NCBI RefSeq assembly: GCF_021560015.1
Contig: NZ_CP073588.1
Span: forward strand, 4,138,501 to 4,202,500
Direction of reading: 5' to 3'
DNA: 64,000 nt
From: Shewanella vesiculosa
Lineage (GTDB): Bacteria > Pseudomonadota > Gammaproteobacteria > Enterobacterales > Shewanellaceae
Below are positions 27,010 to 34,818 of this stretch, in pieces. Under the pieces are notes generated by a model, which worked only from the letters and a program-made list of their open reading frames with translations, was not told the origin of the DNA and ran no database searches. The number at the start of each line of letters is the position of its first letter. The stretch's first letter is position 1. The position numbers and the translations under genes were made by a program.

Positions 27010-27038
27010 TCGATTAACATAAGTTAATCGATTTTTTT
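27010..27038 (+). terminator. Terminator of the AT-rich gene pair
   Basis: Stem TCGATTAAC / GTTAATCGA, ATAA loop, then seven T. Confidence 0.9.
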
Positions 27039-27117
27039 ATTTTTTTAATAATAGTCACTGATATTGTTGCTAGAATACGGCTACTTTTTGCAAGCTGCAG
27101 TTCGAGTCAATAATCTT

Positions 27118-28101
27118 ATGTTTAACCGTCGTTCTCTGTTTTTATACTTAATTTTGACGTTATCAGCCAGTGCTTGTGCTATGCCTCTAGGGCTCACTCA
27201 AGCCGGTACGATTGTGTCATCTGATATTGATGAGGCAAGTGGTTTAGCCATATCGCGACTTAATGACAAGGTATTATGGGTACATAATGATAGCGGCGAT
27301 TCGGCGCGTTTGTTTGCGATTGACTCAAGCGGTAAGCAACTGGCAACGGTTAATGTGGAAGGGGTAAAAAGTATCGATTGGGAAGATATAGCCTCGTTTA
27401 CGTATCACAATCAGTCTTATTTACTCATCGCCGATATCGGTGATAACCAGGCGCAACGATCGCAGTATCAATTACATCTGATCAAAGAGCCTGATTTGAG
27501 TCAATTACACGGTAATAAACTACTCTCGGTCAAACCCAGTTGGAGTATGACATTTACCTATGGAGATGGTGCTCACGATAGTGAATCTGTAGCGGTTGAT
27601 GTTGCCAAGCAAAAAATACTGCTACTGACTAAACGCGATAAATTGCCTATTTTGTATGAGTTGCCATTGATCGATCCTGCTTTAGGACAAACTGAATCAA
27701 ACCATTCAGCTAACAATCTAGCCGCTAATTCAACTAAACAGTTCAACAGGCAAGCAAAAAAGTTGGGCGAGATAGCGCCGTTACCATCGGCGATGCTCGA
27801 TTACACCAGTATCTATACTTGGATAGGTTTTGCCGGAAAGCCTACGGCAATGGACATTTCTGCTGATGGCTTATCGGCGGTGGTATTAACCTACACTCAC
27901 GCGTTCTATTTTACTCAAACAGAGCCAGGCGATTGGTTAACGCTGTTTTCTTCACCGCCACAACAGATCAATTTACCCAATATCAGACAAGCCGAAGCGG
28001 TGGGTTTTAGCCAAGATGGCCGCAGTATTTACATCACGTCTGAAAATCTACCTGCGCCATTGTATAAAGTTGATTTAAAGGCTTATCGAACTCAATTTTA
28101 G
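27118..28101 (+). CDS. Secreted beta-propeller-like protein of unknown function
   Basis: About 327 residues from MFNRRSLF; the frame extends upstream to 27064, but this start places a signal peptide (LFLYLILTLSASAC) at the N-terminus, with Cys in a possible lipobox. The mature part has propeller-like strands: SDIDEASGLAISR, LWVHNDSGDSARLFAID, IDWEDIASF, LLIADIGDNQAQR, DSESVAVDV and AEAVGFSQDGRSIYITSE. Such EASGLA/NDSGD/DWEDIA motifs recur in a family of secreted hypothetical proteins. No catalytic residues can be assigned. It is convergent with the mesXD pair. Confidence 0.62.
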   Translation: MFNRRSLFLYLILTLSASACAMPLGLTQAGTIVSSDIDEASGLAISRLNDKVLWVHNDSGDSARLFAIDSSGKQLATVNVEGVKSIDWEDIASFTYHNQSYLLIADIGDNQAQRSQYQLHLIKEPDLSQLHGNKLLSVKPSWSMTFTYGDGAHDSESVAVDVAKQKILLLTKRDKLPILYELPLIDPALGQTESNHSANNLAANSTKQFNRQAKKLGEIAPLPSAMLDYTSIYTWIGFAGKPTAMDISADGLSAVVLTYTHAFYFTQTEPGDWLTLFSSPPQQINLPNIRQAEAVGFSQDGRSIYITSENLPAPLYKVDLKAYRTQF

Positions 28102-28169
28102 GTGATTTGCACCCGCGCTGCGATGAAATCCCCTAGATTGAATAAATGTTAACCCTCAAGGTTCAACAA

Positions 28170-29216
28170 TCACTTGGCCGAGAGCTCTTTTCTAACAATT
28201 TCAGCCCCTGCACTCAAGGCATGTAACTTACCTCTTGCGACATGATGAGGTAAGGGCGCCATGCCACAGTTGGTGCATGGATATAGTTTATCGGCATCGA
28301 CATACTGAAGTGCTTTTCGCAGGGTATTGGCGACTTCCTCTGGTGTTTCAATCGTATTGCTTGCTACATCTATGGCACCAACCATCACTTTTTTACCTCG
28401 AATGAGTTCTAGCAGCTCAATGGGCACATGAGAGTTGTGGCATTCTAGTGAGATAATATCGATATTAGACTGCTGTAGTTTAGGGAAAGCTTTTTCATAC
28501 TGTCGCCACTCTGAACCCAGTGTTTTTTTCCAATCTGTGTTGGCTTTGATGCCATAGCCATAACAAATATGCACAGCTGTTTCGCACTTTAGTCCTTCAA
28601 TGGCTCTTTCTAAACAAGCAATCCCCCAATCATTTACCTCATCAAAAAAGACATTAAATGCTGGCTCATCAAATTGAATAATATCAACACCTGCCGCTTC
28701 TAATTCTTTGGCTTCCTGATTAAGTATTTTAGCAAATTCCCACGCTAGCTTTTCGCGACTTTTATAATGGTCATCAAAAAGCGTATCTATCATTGTCATG
28801 GGGCCTGGCAGAGCCCATTTAATGGGCTGTGTGGTTTGCTGACGTAAAAACTTGGCATCTTCAACAAAAACTGATTTTTGGCGACTAACCGGGCCGACAA
28901 CCGTTGGTACACTGGCATCATAGCGATCACGAATTTTAACGGTTTTACGTTTATTAAAATCAACGCCGTTAAGATGTTCAATAAACGTAGTCACAAAATG
29001 TTGGCGTGTTTGCTCACCATCACCAACAATATCAATGCCTGCGTGTTGTTGATCTTGTAATGACAAACGTAACGCGTCTTGTTTGCCCTTAATTAATTCT
29101 TCACCTTGTAGTTTCCAAGGTGACCAAAGTGTTTCGGGTTCAGCGAGCCAAGAAGGCTTAGGTAAACTGCCTGCAGTTGAAGTGGGTAGTATTCTTTTGT
29201 TAATAAGTTTTTTCAT
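28170..29216 (-). CDS. mesD: MesD-type folate-independent methionine synthase (MetE catalytic-domain homologue)
   Basis: 348 residues, only the C-terminal catalytic half of MetE (~750 aa). The start motif LPTSTAGSLPKPSWL is MetE-like. The zinc ligands are conserved: His and Cys in AVHICYGYG, Glu in SLECHNSH and Cys in PCTNCGMAP. GDGEQTRQ and WALPGPMTM are core MetE motifs. The N-terminal folate-binding module is absent, so the methyl donor is not methyl-tetrahydrofolate polyglutamate. It lies 44 bp downstream of a DUF1852 gene. That pairing defines the MesD/MesX class described by Price and colleagues, in which MesX is required together with oxygen. Product: methionine from homocysteine; the methyl donor is unknown. 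Confidence 0.88.
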   Translation of the reverse strand: MKKLINKRILPTSTAGSLPKPSWLAEPETLWSPWKLQGEELIKGKQDALRLSLQDQQHAGIDIVGDGEQTRQHFVTTFIEHLNGVDFNKRKTVKIRDRYDASVPTVVGPVSRQKSVFVEDAKFLRQQTTQPIKWALPGPMTMIDTLFDDHYKSREKLAWEFAKILNQEAKELEAAGVDIIQFDEPAFNVFFDEVNDWGIACLERAIEGLKCETAVHICYGYGIKANTDWKKTLGSEWRQYEKAFPKLQQSNIDIISLECHNSHVPIELLELIRGKKVMVGAIDVASNTIETPEEVANTLRKALQYVDADKLYPCTNCGMAPLPHHVARGKLHALSAGAEIVRKELSAK

Positions 29217-29260
29217 AATAAATCATGCCGTATATTGGGTGTAATTATTAAACGCAGCGA

Positions 29261-30235
29261 TTAAACGTAATTGGCAGACCATTGCTCAAGCACCGTTTGA
29301 TATGGTTTGATGAAGTGTTTTTCAGCAAACTTTCCCTGCTCATTAGCCAACTGGCTACGTTCTTCTCGATCATAAACAATTTGCGTTAATGAATGATCCT
29401 GGTTCTTTAAATTGGGTTGATAGGACTTTCCAGCAGCGGCATTCGCATTATAAATCTCTGGTCGGTAGATTTTTTGAAAGGTTCCCATGGTGCTGATGGT
29501 GCTTATAAGCTCAAGATTAGTGTAATCATTAAGTAGATCACCAAAGAAATGGAAAGCCAACGGCGCAACACTATTTGGCGGCATAAAATAACGTACCTGT
29601 AGGCCCATTTTTTTGAAATATTGCTCAGTCAAAGACGACTCGTTTGGCTGGTATTCAACACCCAATACAGGATGCTGATTTTCAGTTCTATGATAGGTTT
29701 TGTTATCTGAAACACTAAGGCAGATAACAGGCGTTTTGTTAAAATTTTGTTTGTAAGCATCTGAATTAACAAAATACTGAAACAGCTTGCCATGCAGCTC
29801 GCCAAAGTTATCAGGAATGCTGAAGTTGGGCTGGTCTTTATTATGAGCCTGCAGTAATACGCTAAAATCATAATCCCGCACATAAGAGGAAAAATTATTT
29901 CCTACAATACCTTCAATGCGTTGATTAGTTTGATGATCAACAATATTCGTTTTCAATATTTCAATCGATGGGAAGGTTTTACCACTGCCTTCAATATCCA
30001 TATCAACAGAAATGATTTCAAGTTCGACGGAGTAACGATCGCCTTTAGGATTATCCCAATTCGCTAAGGCATTAAAACTGTTGTCAATCATCTTCAACGC
30101 GTTGCGCAAGTTTGCTTGGCGATAGCTTCCTCTGGCCAAATTAGCAAAGTTGGTGGTGATACGTGTATTGTTTGATGGATGATAATTTTCATCGAGACAA
30201 ATGCTCTTAATCGTAAATGTGAAATCTTTATTCAT
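29261..30235 (-). CDS. mesX: MesX (DUF1852), partner of MesD
   Basis: 324 residues without signal or TM segments. The N-terminus FTIKSICLDENYHPSNNTRITTNFANLARG and the segments VRDYDFSVLLQAHNKDQPNF, LQVRYFMPPNSVAPLAFHFFGD and GTFQKIYRPEIYNANAAAGK fit the DUF1852 family as I know it. Established knowledge: DUF1852 (MesX) is needed for MesD activity in Acinetobacter. It is the first gene of the mesX-mesD operon. I found no tandem MetJ boxes in the ~100 bp upstream, in contrast with metB and metF, so control may differ. The biochemical role of MesX (methyl-donor generation is one idea) is inference. Confidence 0.85.
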   Translation of the reverse strand: MNKDFTFTIKSICLDENYHPSNNTRITTNFANLARGSYRQANLRNALKMIDNSFNALANWDNPKGDRYSVELEIISVDMDIEGSGKTFPSIEILKTNIVDHQTNQRIEGIVGNNFSSYVRDYDFSVLLQAHNKDQPNFSIPDNFGELHGKLFQYFVNSDAYKQNFNKTPVICLSVSDNKTYHRTENQHPVLGVEYQPNESSLTEQYFKKMGLQVRYFMPPNSVAPLAFHFFGDLLNDYTNLELISTISTMGTFQKIYRPEIYNANAAAGKSYQPNLKNQDHSLTQIVYDREERSQLANEQGKFAEKHFIKPYQTVLEQWSANYV

Positions 30236-31030
30236 GATGATCTGGTATCCAATTTTGTGATTTAAAAGCCGGAATTTATGTTTTGCTCTTTATCGATACG
30301 TGCTATTCGTACTGATTTTCTGAGCAAGTCGCTGTTACCGCTTTGTTTGCTTGGTGCCTGATGGCTTACTTAGGGAGCAGCTGTAATATTGCTTGGCGCT
30401 AAAAGCATGAGTTATTTATACGTGGGTCGTAACATGAAGAAAAACGGTTTTATTTCACCTGCTACATGAGCAGTATTCATGATTATAATTAAGCGTGATT
30501 ACCTAGACATAGTTTGCGGTGTCGGATGACAATTCTGGATAATATGAGTATTGAATAACAGGCTATCTGACCTTGTTAGCCAGTGCTTGTTGAAGAGACT
30601 GGAGATATTTTTGTACTAAAACCTGTAACATTTTCACTATCTAACCAAACAGCAGCAGCGAAAAAATGGCGACGAAATGGATCCCGCTTTTAACTTCATT
30701 TGTAGTCAGCTTCGGTCCATCTGATTTGTAAAGAGTGAAAATTCTAACGTTTTCCATGGGGAGCTGATGTGAATGGAATCACGAATGTCGTGCCGGCATG
30801 GTCAATAATGTTCTCGACATCAACTGACATTCCCCATATCCATATGGGTCAGGTGCCAAAGAGCGACCCTGCCACCGAAAACTAGCCTGACGTCTTGTCA
30901 TTCTCAAGTATTCTTCTCTTTTATAAATAGTCTTCAATCCATTGTATTTTCATAGGTTTGAAGTTAAGAACTCTCAAAGAGGTAATCGAAAAGTTTGTCG
31001 GTTTCAGCTAATGTGCTCGCAATATTTACA
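30236..31030. other. 795-bp gene-poor region upstream of mesX
   Basis: No convincing gene. A GC-richer stretch at about 30750-30890 reads on the minus strand as short open segments (one containing ENIIDHAGTTFVIPF) that break in all frames; it looks like a decayed gene or mobile-element remnant. A single MetJ-like octamer TGACGTCT occurs at 30888-30895 without a tandem partner. The promoter of mesX must lie near 30240-30330. Confidence 0.4.
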
Positions 31031-31627
31031 TTACTGTTGTTTGGCTTGATATTGCTGTTTAACGTCTTCAATCAGTTTTTGCCACTGAGGATATTCAGCA
31101 AAGCTTTGTTGTAAGTCGCCCCAAGGCGTTAGCGCATCGGCCATTGAAGGTGCTTTAGATTGTGTGGTCTGGTATAAATAATAAAATGCTGACGCACGAT
31201 AATTTGCTGCGCAATGGACTAGCACTGGAGCGTCGCCATTTTTCTTCATCAGGCTAAAAAACTGCTCAACATCTTCTTTTGTAGGATGCTGCCAGTCCAC
31301 GCTAATATTGTGATAATTCATCCCTAGCTGAGTCACTATTTGCTGCTCATTTTTTAATGCATTTGGGTTGTCATTAGGAATGAGATTTATCACCGTTTTG
31401 ATACCTGCTTGAGCGAGTTGTGCAAATTGCTGCTGTGTGGGCAAACCCGCGGTAATCACTTGTTGGTTATTAAATTTAACCGCTTTTATGTCGCCAAGTT
31501 TACTGGTGTCAATATGAGTCATGCTACCTCCTTTGTTCATATCCGCACTGAACACTTGCGCACTAAAAAAGAAACAACAGATCAATAAGCTAGCTGACAG
31601 TACGCAATAGCGTTGCAGTATATTCAT
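31031..31627 (-). CDS. Periplasmic DUF442/dual-specificity phosphatase-like protein
   Basis: 198 residues. A signal peptide (LSASLLICCFFFSAQVFSAD) predicts export. The rest follows the 'beta-lactamase hydrolase-like' (DUF442) phosphatase fold: VITAGLPTQQQFAQLAQAGIKTVINLIPNDNP, then the Cys-phosphatase P-loop HCAANYRAS (C-x5-R) with its preceding VLV strand. A general acid Asp may be in the SVDWQHPTKED loop. Exported members of this family are common in Shewanella; substrates are unknown. It is monocistronic. Confidence 0.8.
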   Translation of the reverse strand: MNILQRYCVLSASLLICCFFFSAQVFSADMNKGGSMTHIDTSKLGDIKAVKFNNQQVITAGLPTQQQFAQLAQAGIKTVINLIPNDNPNALKNEQQIVTQLGMNYHNISVDWQHPTKEDVEQFFSLMKKNGDAPVLVHCAANYRASAFYYLYQTTQSKAPSMADALTPWGDLQQSFAEYPQWQKLIEDVKQQYQAKQQ

Positions 31628-32079
31628 GTGAGTCCCTCAGATTGATTGAATATGTAATAACACGTTTCGAATTTCCGCTAAGCTGGTTAATCATTGATGA
31701 TAGTTAAGCGTGTCCGATATGCGCAATTATCTGCAATTAATACCAGTGATAGCAATCCTTAAATTGACAGTTAACGGGCACAGGCTATTTTTGTTGTCAC
31801 TGCTGCTGAATCTCATTATTGAGCAATTGTTGTGTAAATTGCTCGGTATTTCAAGTTGTCCTTTCGCTTGAGTAACAATCCGCTCAGGGTTGGTTTGCTA
31901 ATCAGTATCAAGGCTTGTTTAATGTCTTTTTCATCGTTAAACACAGTGAAATAGATATCGATTGGTTAAATATCATTGTCGAGTTAAAACTTGTCTATAT
32001 CGACTCCAAATTGCTTAGTGTCACTATCCAGTCTACTTTTAAAGTAAGACAAGACAAAAAACTCATCAAAGGACGTGTT
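31628..32079. other. Intergenic region upstream of the first solute-binding protein
   Basis: 452 bp. One inverted repeat GAGCAATT / AATTGCTC (31821-31844, 8-nt loop), not followed by a T-run. The frame of the downstream gene stays open to 31915, but that extension lacks a signal peptide and is taken as non-coding. Confidence 0.5.
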
Positions 32080-32835
32080 ATGCAGACATTTACAAAGTCA
32101 TTTATCTTAGTTTCTGTTCTTAGCAGTAGTGCAGTATTGGCGGATACCATTAGCATCCGAGCCGACAATTGGTTTCCCATGAATGGCCAACCCAATGCTA
32201 AGCAACCAGGTTACATGATTGAGTTAGCGACCAATATTTTTACTGCGGCAGGTCATACTGTGGATTACAAATTAATGCCTTGGGAGCGCGCTGTTGACTC
32301 AGTACGTAAGGGCGAATTTGACTGTGTGGTGGGTGCCTACAAAGATGACGCGCCAGATTTTATATATCCTCAGGTACCCTGGGGAATGGACAGTACGGTA
32401 TTTTTTGTTAAAGCAGGAGGTAGCTGGACTTACACTGGACTGTCATCACTACAAGGAAATAAGATTGCGATAATTAAAGGTTATGCCTACGGTGATGAAT
32501 TTGATAAATATGTGACAGAGAACCCCAGTGTGTTTGATGCCATAGGTGCCAATAATGGCCTTGAAAACAACATTAAGAAACTCCAGGCAGGAAGGGTAAA
32601 TGCTGTTGCCGAATCTCCCAGTGTCATGGGAGCAAAACTTAAAGATATGGGCGTTAGTGGCATAGTTGCGGCGGGCTCTTTGGGCGAGGCGACAGAAATG
32701 TATATTGCCTGCAGTCCGGCAAAGGCAACGTCTGCTGGCTACATCAAGTTGATTGATGAGGGAACGGCAAAACTGAGGGCATCGGGCGAATTCAATAAAA
32801 TATTATCATCTTATGGGATCAGTGATTGGCAGTAA
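32080..32835 (+). CDS. Family-3 periplasmic solute-binding protein
   Basis: 251 residues from MQTFTKSF, set by AAGGA 7 bp upstream and a signal peptide ending near VLADT. The SBP_bac_3 fold is indicated by ISIRADNWFPMNG, GYMIELATNIFTAAGHTVDYKLMPWERAVDSVRKGEFDCVVGA and the domain-2 segment LQGNKIAIIKGYAYGDEF. No permease or ATPase gene is adjacent, so it may serve a distant transporter or act as a stand-alone sensor input, as many orphan family-3 proteins in Shewanella seem to do. The ligand is unknown; an amino acid or small polar solute is usual. Confidence 0.82.
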   Translation: MQTFTKSFILVSVLSSSAVLADTISIRADNWFPMNGQPNAKQPGYMIELATNIFTAAGHTVDYKLMPWERAVDSVRKGEFDCVVGAYKDDAPDFIYPQVPWGMDSTVFFVKAGGSWTYTGLSSLQGNKIAIIKGYAYGDEFDKYVTENPSVFDAIGANNGLENNIKKLQAGRVNAVAESPSVMGAKLKDMGVSGIVAAGSLGEATEMYIACSPAKATSAGYIKLIDEGTAKLRASGEFNKILSSYGISDWQ

Positions 32836-33344
32836 TTGTGTGCCACTATAGTTAGTCATTCTACATCCATTCAGCCTTGTGCGAGCAAGATACTGAAGAC
32901 AATATATCGTCACTCAAACATAGACGCTTTCGGTGAATTAAGACCATCGTCTCTCACCGAAGGCTCTTGATCTAAGACTATTGCCTAAGCTATCTATTTA
33001 ACTGCTCTCCCTTGTTGTTACGTTTGATGCGACTCATCCTGCTATAAGCGATTGTACTGCGCTGGTATTCATCAAAGAGGCAGGCTATGCATGCATTCTT
33101 TTGAATGGGGTCCCCCAATGAAATCCGTACCACTGTGCCTGTCAATTGTCACCCCCATGCGGATAACCTTATCCTTAGCCCATTCGGGCTAGTACGGGTT
33201 GGACTGTGTCACTTATTCATTGTAAACAGCAACCTTAGTGAGTTTGCAAAATTATACCGAGTTACCCTAGCTTGGTTTCTATTTGCGAAAATGAGCATTG
33301 TCGTTTATTGTTCAACGACTATCCTCACCTTCGATTTTCTATAT
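32836..33344. other. Intergenic region between two solute-binding protein genes
   Basis: 509 bp. Inverted repeat TTCGGTGA (32929-32936) / TCACCGAA (32954-32961), without a T-run, may act as a weak terminator for the upstream gene. The frame of the downstream gene is open from 33105, but no start with a signal peptide occurs before 33345. Confidence 0.45.
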
Positions 33345-34085
33345 ATGCGAAAGCTCGCACTTCTAATTCTTGTTTGCTCTACTCTGGAAGCTTGGGCTAC
33401 GCCAGGGGTAAGAGTTGAGTATCGTGATAAGCCTCCTTACACTTATAGCGAAAGTGGTCAACCTCGCGGCTTTATTATCGATATGACCCAGGAGATCTTC
33501 CGCCGTGCTGGTGTTGCAGCAACTTATTCAGAAGTCCCGGTTAAGCGTATTTTTGCTAATATTCAGAACGACAGTGAAGCTATCTGCTCCCCCAGCTGGT
33601 ATAAGCTGGCCGACCGGGAGTTATATGCAAATTTTTCTCTGGTGATCCATAAAGATAGGCCGCATATGGTGCTAGTGGCCCCCAGAGTTATCGAGCTTGT
33701 AAAACAACACCAGAGCTTAAGTTCATTGTTCGAAGATCCACGACTCAAGCTCGGCGTGGTTGCCCACGTGTCCTATGGCCCTGAGCTTGATCTGGTGATA
33801 GAGAGTAAAAGTCATTCTGTAACAGATTCGGCGCGATCCGTGGAGAGTTTGGCTAAGATGGTGTCACTCAATCATGGGGCCGACTATATGCTTATAGACA
33901 GGGAAGATTATGATTATATCAACCGAATGGGTGAAATCAGTGCCATGGGTTTGTTGCCAATGTATTATTCTGACATGCCGCCAGGACTTAATCGTTACCT
34001 TATGTGTTCCAAAAGCGTAGATGCAGAGACTATGGCTCGTCTGAATCAGGCAATACGTGAGTTGTTACCCGAACTCAACGACTGA
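33345..34085 (+). CDS. Second orphan family-3 solute-binding protein
   Basis: 246 residues from MRKLALLIL, where a signal peptide (LLILVCSTLEAWA) begins. The open frame extends 240 bases further upstream, but that part is not signal-like. Family-3 features: VRVEYRDKPPYTYSESGQPRGFIIDMTQEIFRRAGVAATYSEVPVKRIFANIQ, and a second lobe around LKLGVVAHVSYG. It is clearly divergent from the protein at 32080, although both are small single-domain SBPs in the same orientation 500 bp apart. No transporter subunits are nearby. No Shine-Dalgarno sequence is obvious before ATG 33345, so the start is less certain. Confidence 0.72.
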   Translation: MRKLALLILVCSTLEAWATPGVRVEYRDKPPYTYSESGQPRGFIIDMTQEIFRRAGVAATYSEVPVKRIFANIQNDSEAICSPSWYKLADRELYANFSLVIHKDRPHMVLVAPRVIELVKQHQSLSSLFEDPRLKLGVVAHVSYGPELDLVIESKSHSVTDSARSVESLAKMVSLNHGADYMLIDREDYDYINRMGEISAMGLLPMYYSDMPPGLNRYLMCSKSVDAETMARLNQAIRELLPELND

Positions 34086-34165
34086 TGCATCGAGCTACCC
34101 ACGGTTAAGTTTATTCACTTGGCTCATTCGTTCTGCCCCCACTTATGAGCATAGTCCCTGCTTAG

Positions 34166-34600
34166 TTAATCTAGTTGCATCCAATCGACTTGAACGCCAG
34201 CTTGCTCAAACATATCTTGGCTGACTTTAATCTTATCTCCCCAGCGTGACAGGTAATCTTCGTTGGGTTGTGGACTATGTACGGCGCGCAATCCAGTTTG
34301 GATAATCTTGGCGGCGCAGTTTGGACAAGGGAAGTGGGTCACCCAAATCTCACAGCTACTGAGATCTCGTTTTGCATGGAGAATGGCATTTTCTTCTGCA
34401 TGAAGTGTCTTTAGCAGTTTCATTTCACGGTTATCGGTTTCAGCACTATCAGATATTCCGTGAGGATAACCATTAAAGCCTAAAGAGACGATGCGATTGT
34501 TTTCGGTGATTACTGCGCCAACTCGGGTGGAGGGATCTTTACTCCAAGATGCTACGAGCTCGGCCATTTGTAAAAAGCGTATCGCCCATTTTGTCATCAT
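34166..34600 (-). CDS. dCMP deaminase family protein
   Basis: 144 residues. The zinc-dependent deaminase signature is complete: the catalytic HAEEN in KTLHAEENAILHAK, and the PCPNCA Cys pair in THFPCPNCAAKII. The N-terminal DPSTRVGAVI and GFNGYPHGI segments are those of deoxycytidylate deaminases (ComEB type). It converts dCMP to dUMP, feeding dTMP synthesis; many enteric bacteria use dCTP deaminase instead. ATG 34600 or 34597 could start it. It is monocistronic. Confidence 0.9.
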   Translation of the reverse strand: MMTKWAIRFLQMAELVASWSKDPSTRVGAVITENNRIVSLGFNGYPHGISDSAETDNREMKLLKTLHAEENAILHAKRDLSSCEIWVTHFPCPNCAAKIIQTGLRAVHSPQPNEDYLSRWGDKIKVSQDMFEQAGVQVDWMQLD

Positions 34601-34818
34601 CTTATTGCTATTCCTATGCTTTATGTATCACTTTAATTGGCAGCTATTCTCTATGCAGAACAGTGATAAATCAACCTTCAACCTTCAACCTTCAATATTC
34701 TAATCTTGGACCCACTTATCCTTTGTTATATAAGTAGGGTCATAGTGCGCCTGTAAAGCTGAATTTGACTGCCAATTCTTTAGGTTGCGTTGACTTATTC
34801 CAATGAGAGAGCCCGAAC

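Noticed and set aside
30888..30895. MetJ box for mesX
   Set aside because: A single octamer TGACGTCT without a tandem neighbour, about 650 bp from the gene; MetJ binds tandem boxes.
31915..32079. N-terminal extension of the first solute-binding protein
   Set aside because: The open frame has no signal peptide, and a well-placed Shine-Dalgarno and signal sequence begin at 32080.
33105..33344. Coding extension of the second solute-binding protein
   Set aside because: The frame stays open but the translation is not family-like and the signal peptide starts at 33345.
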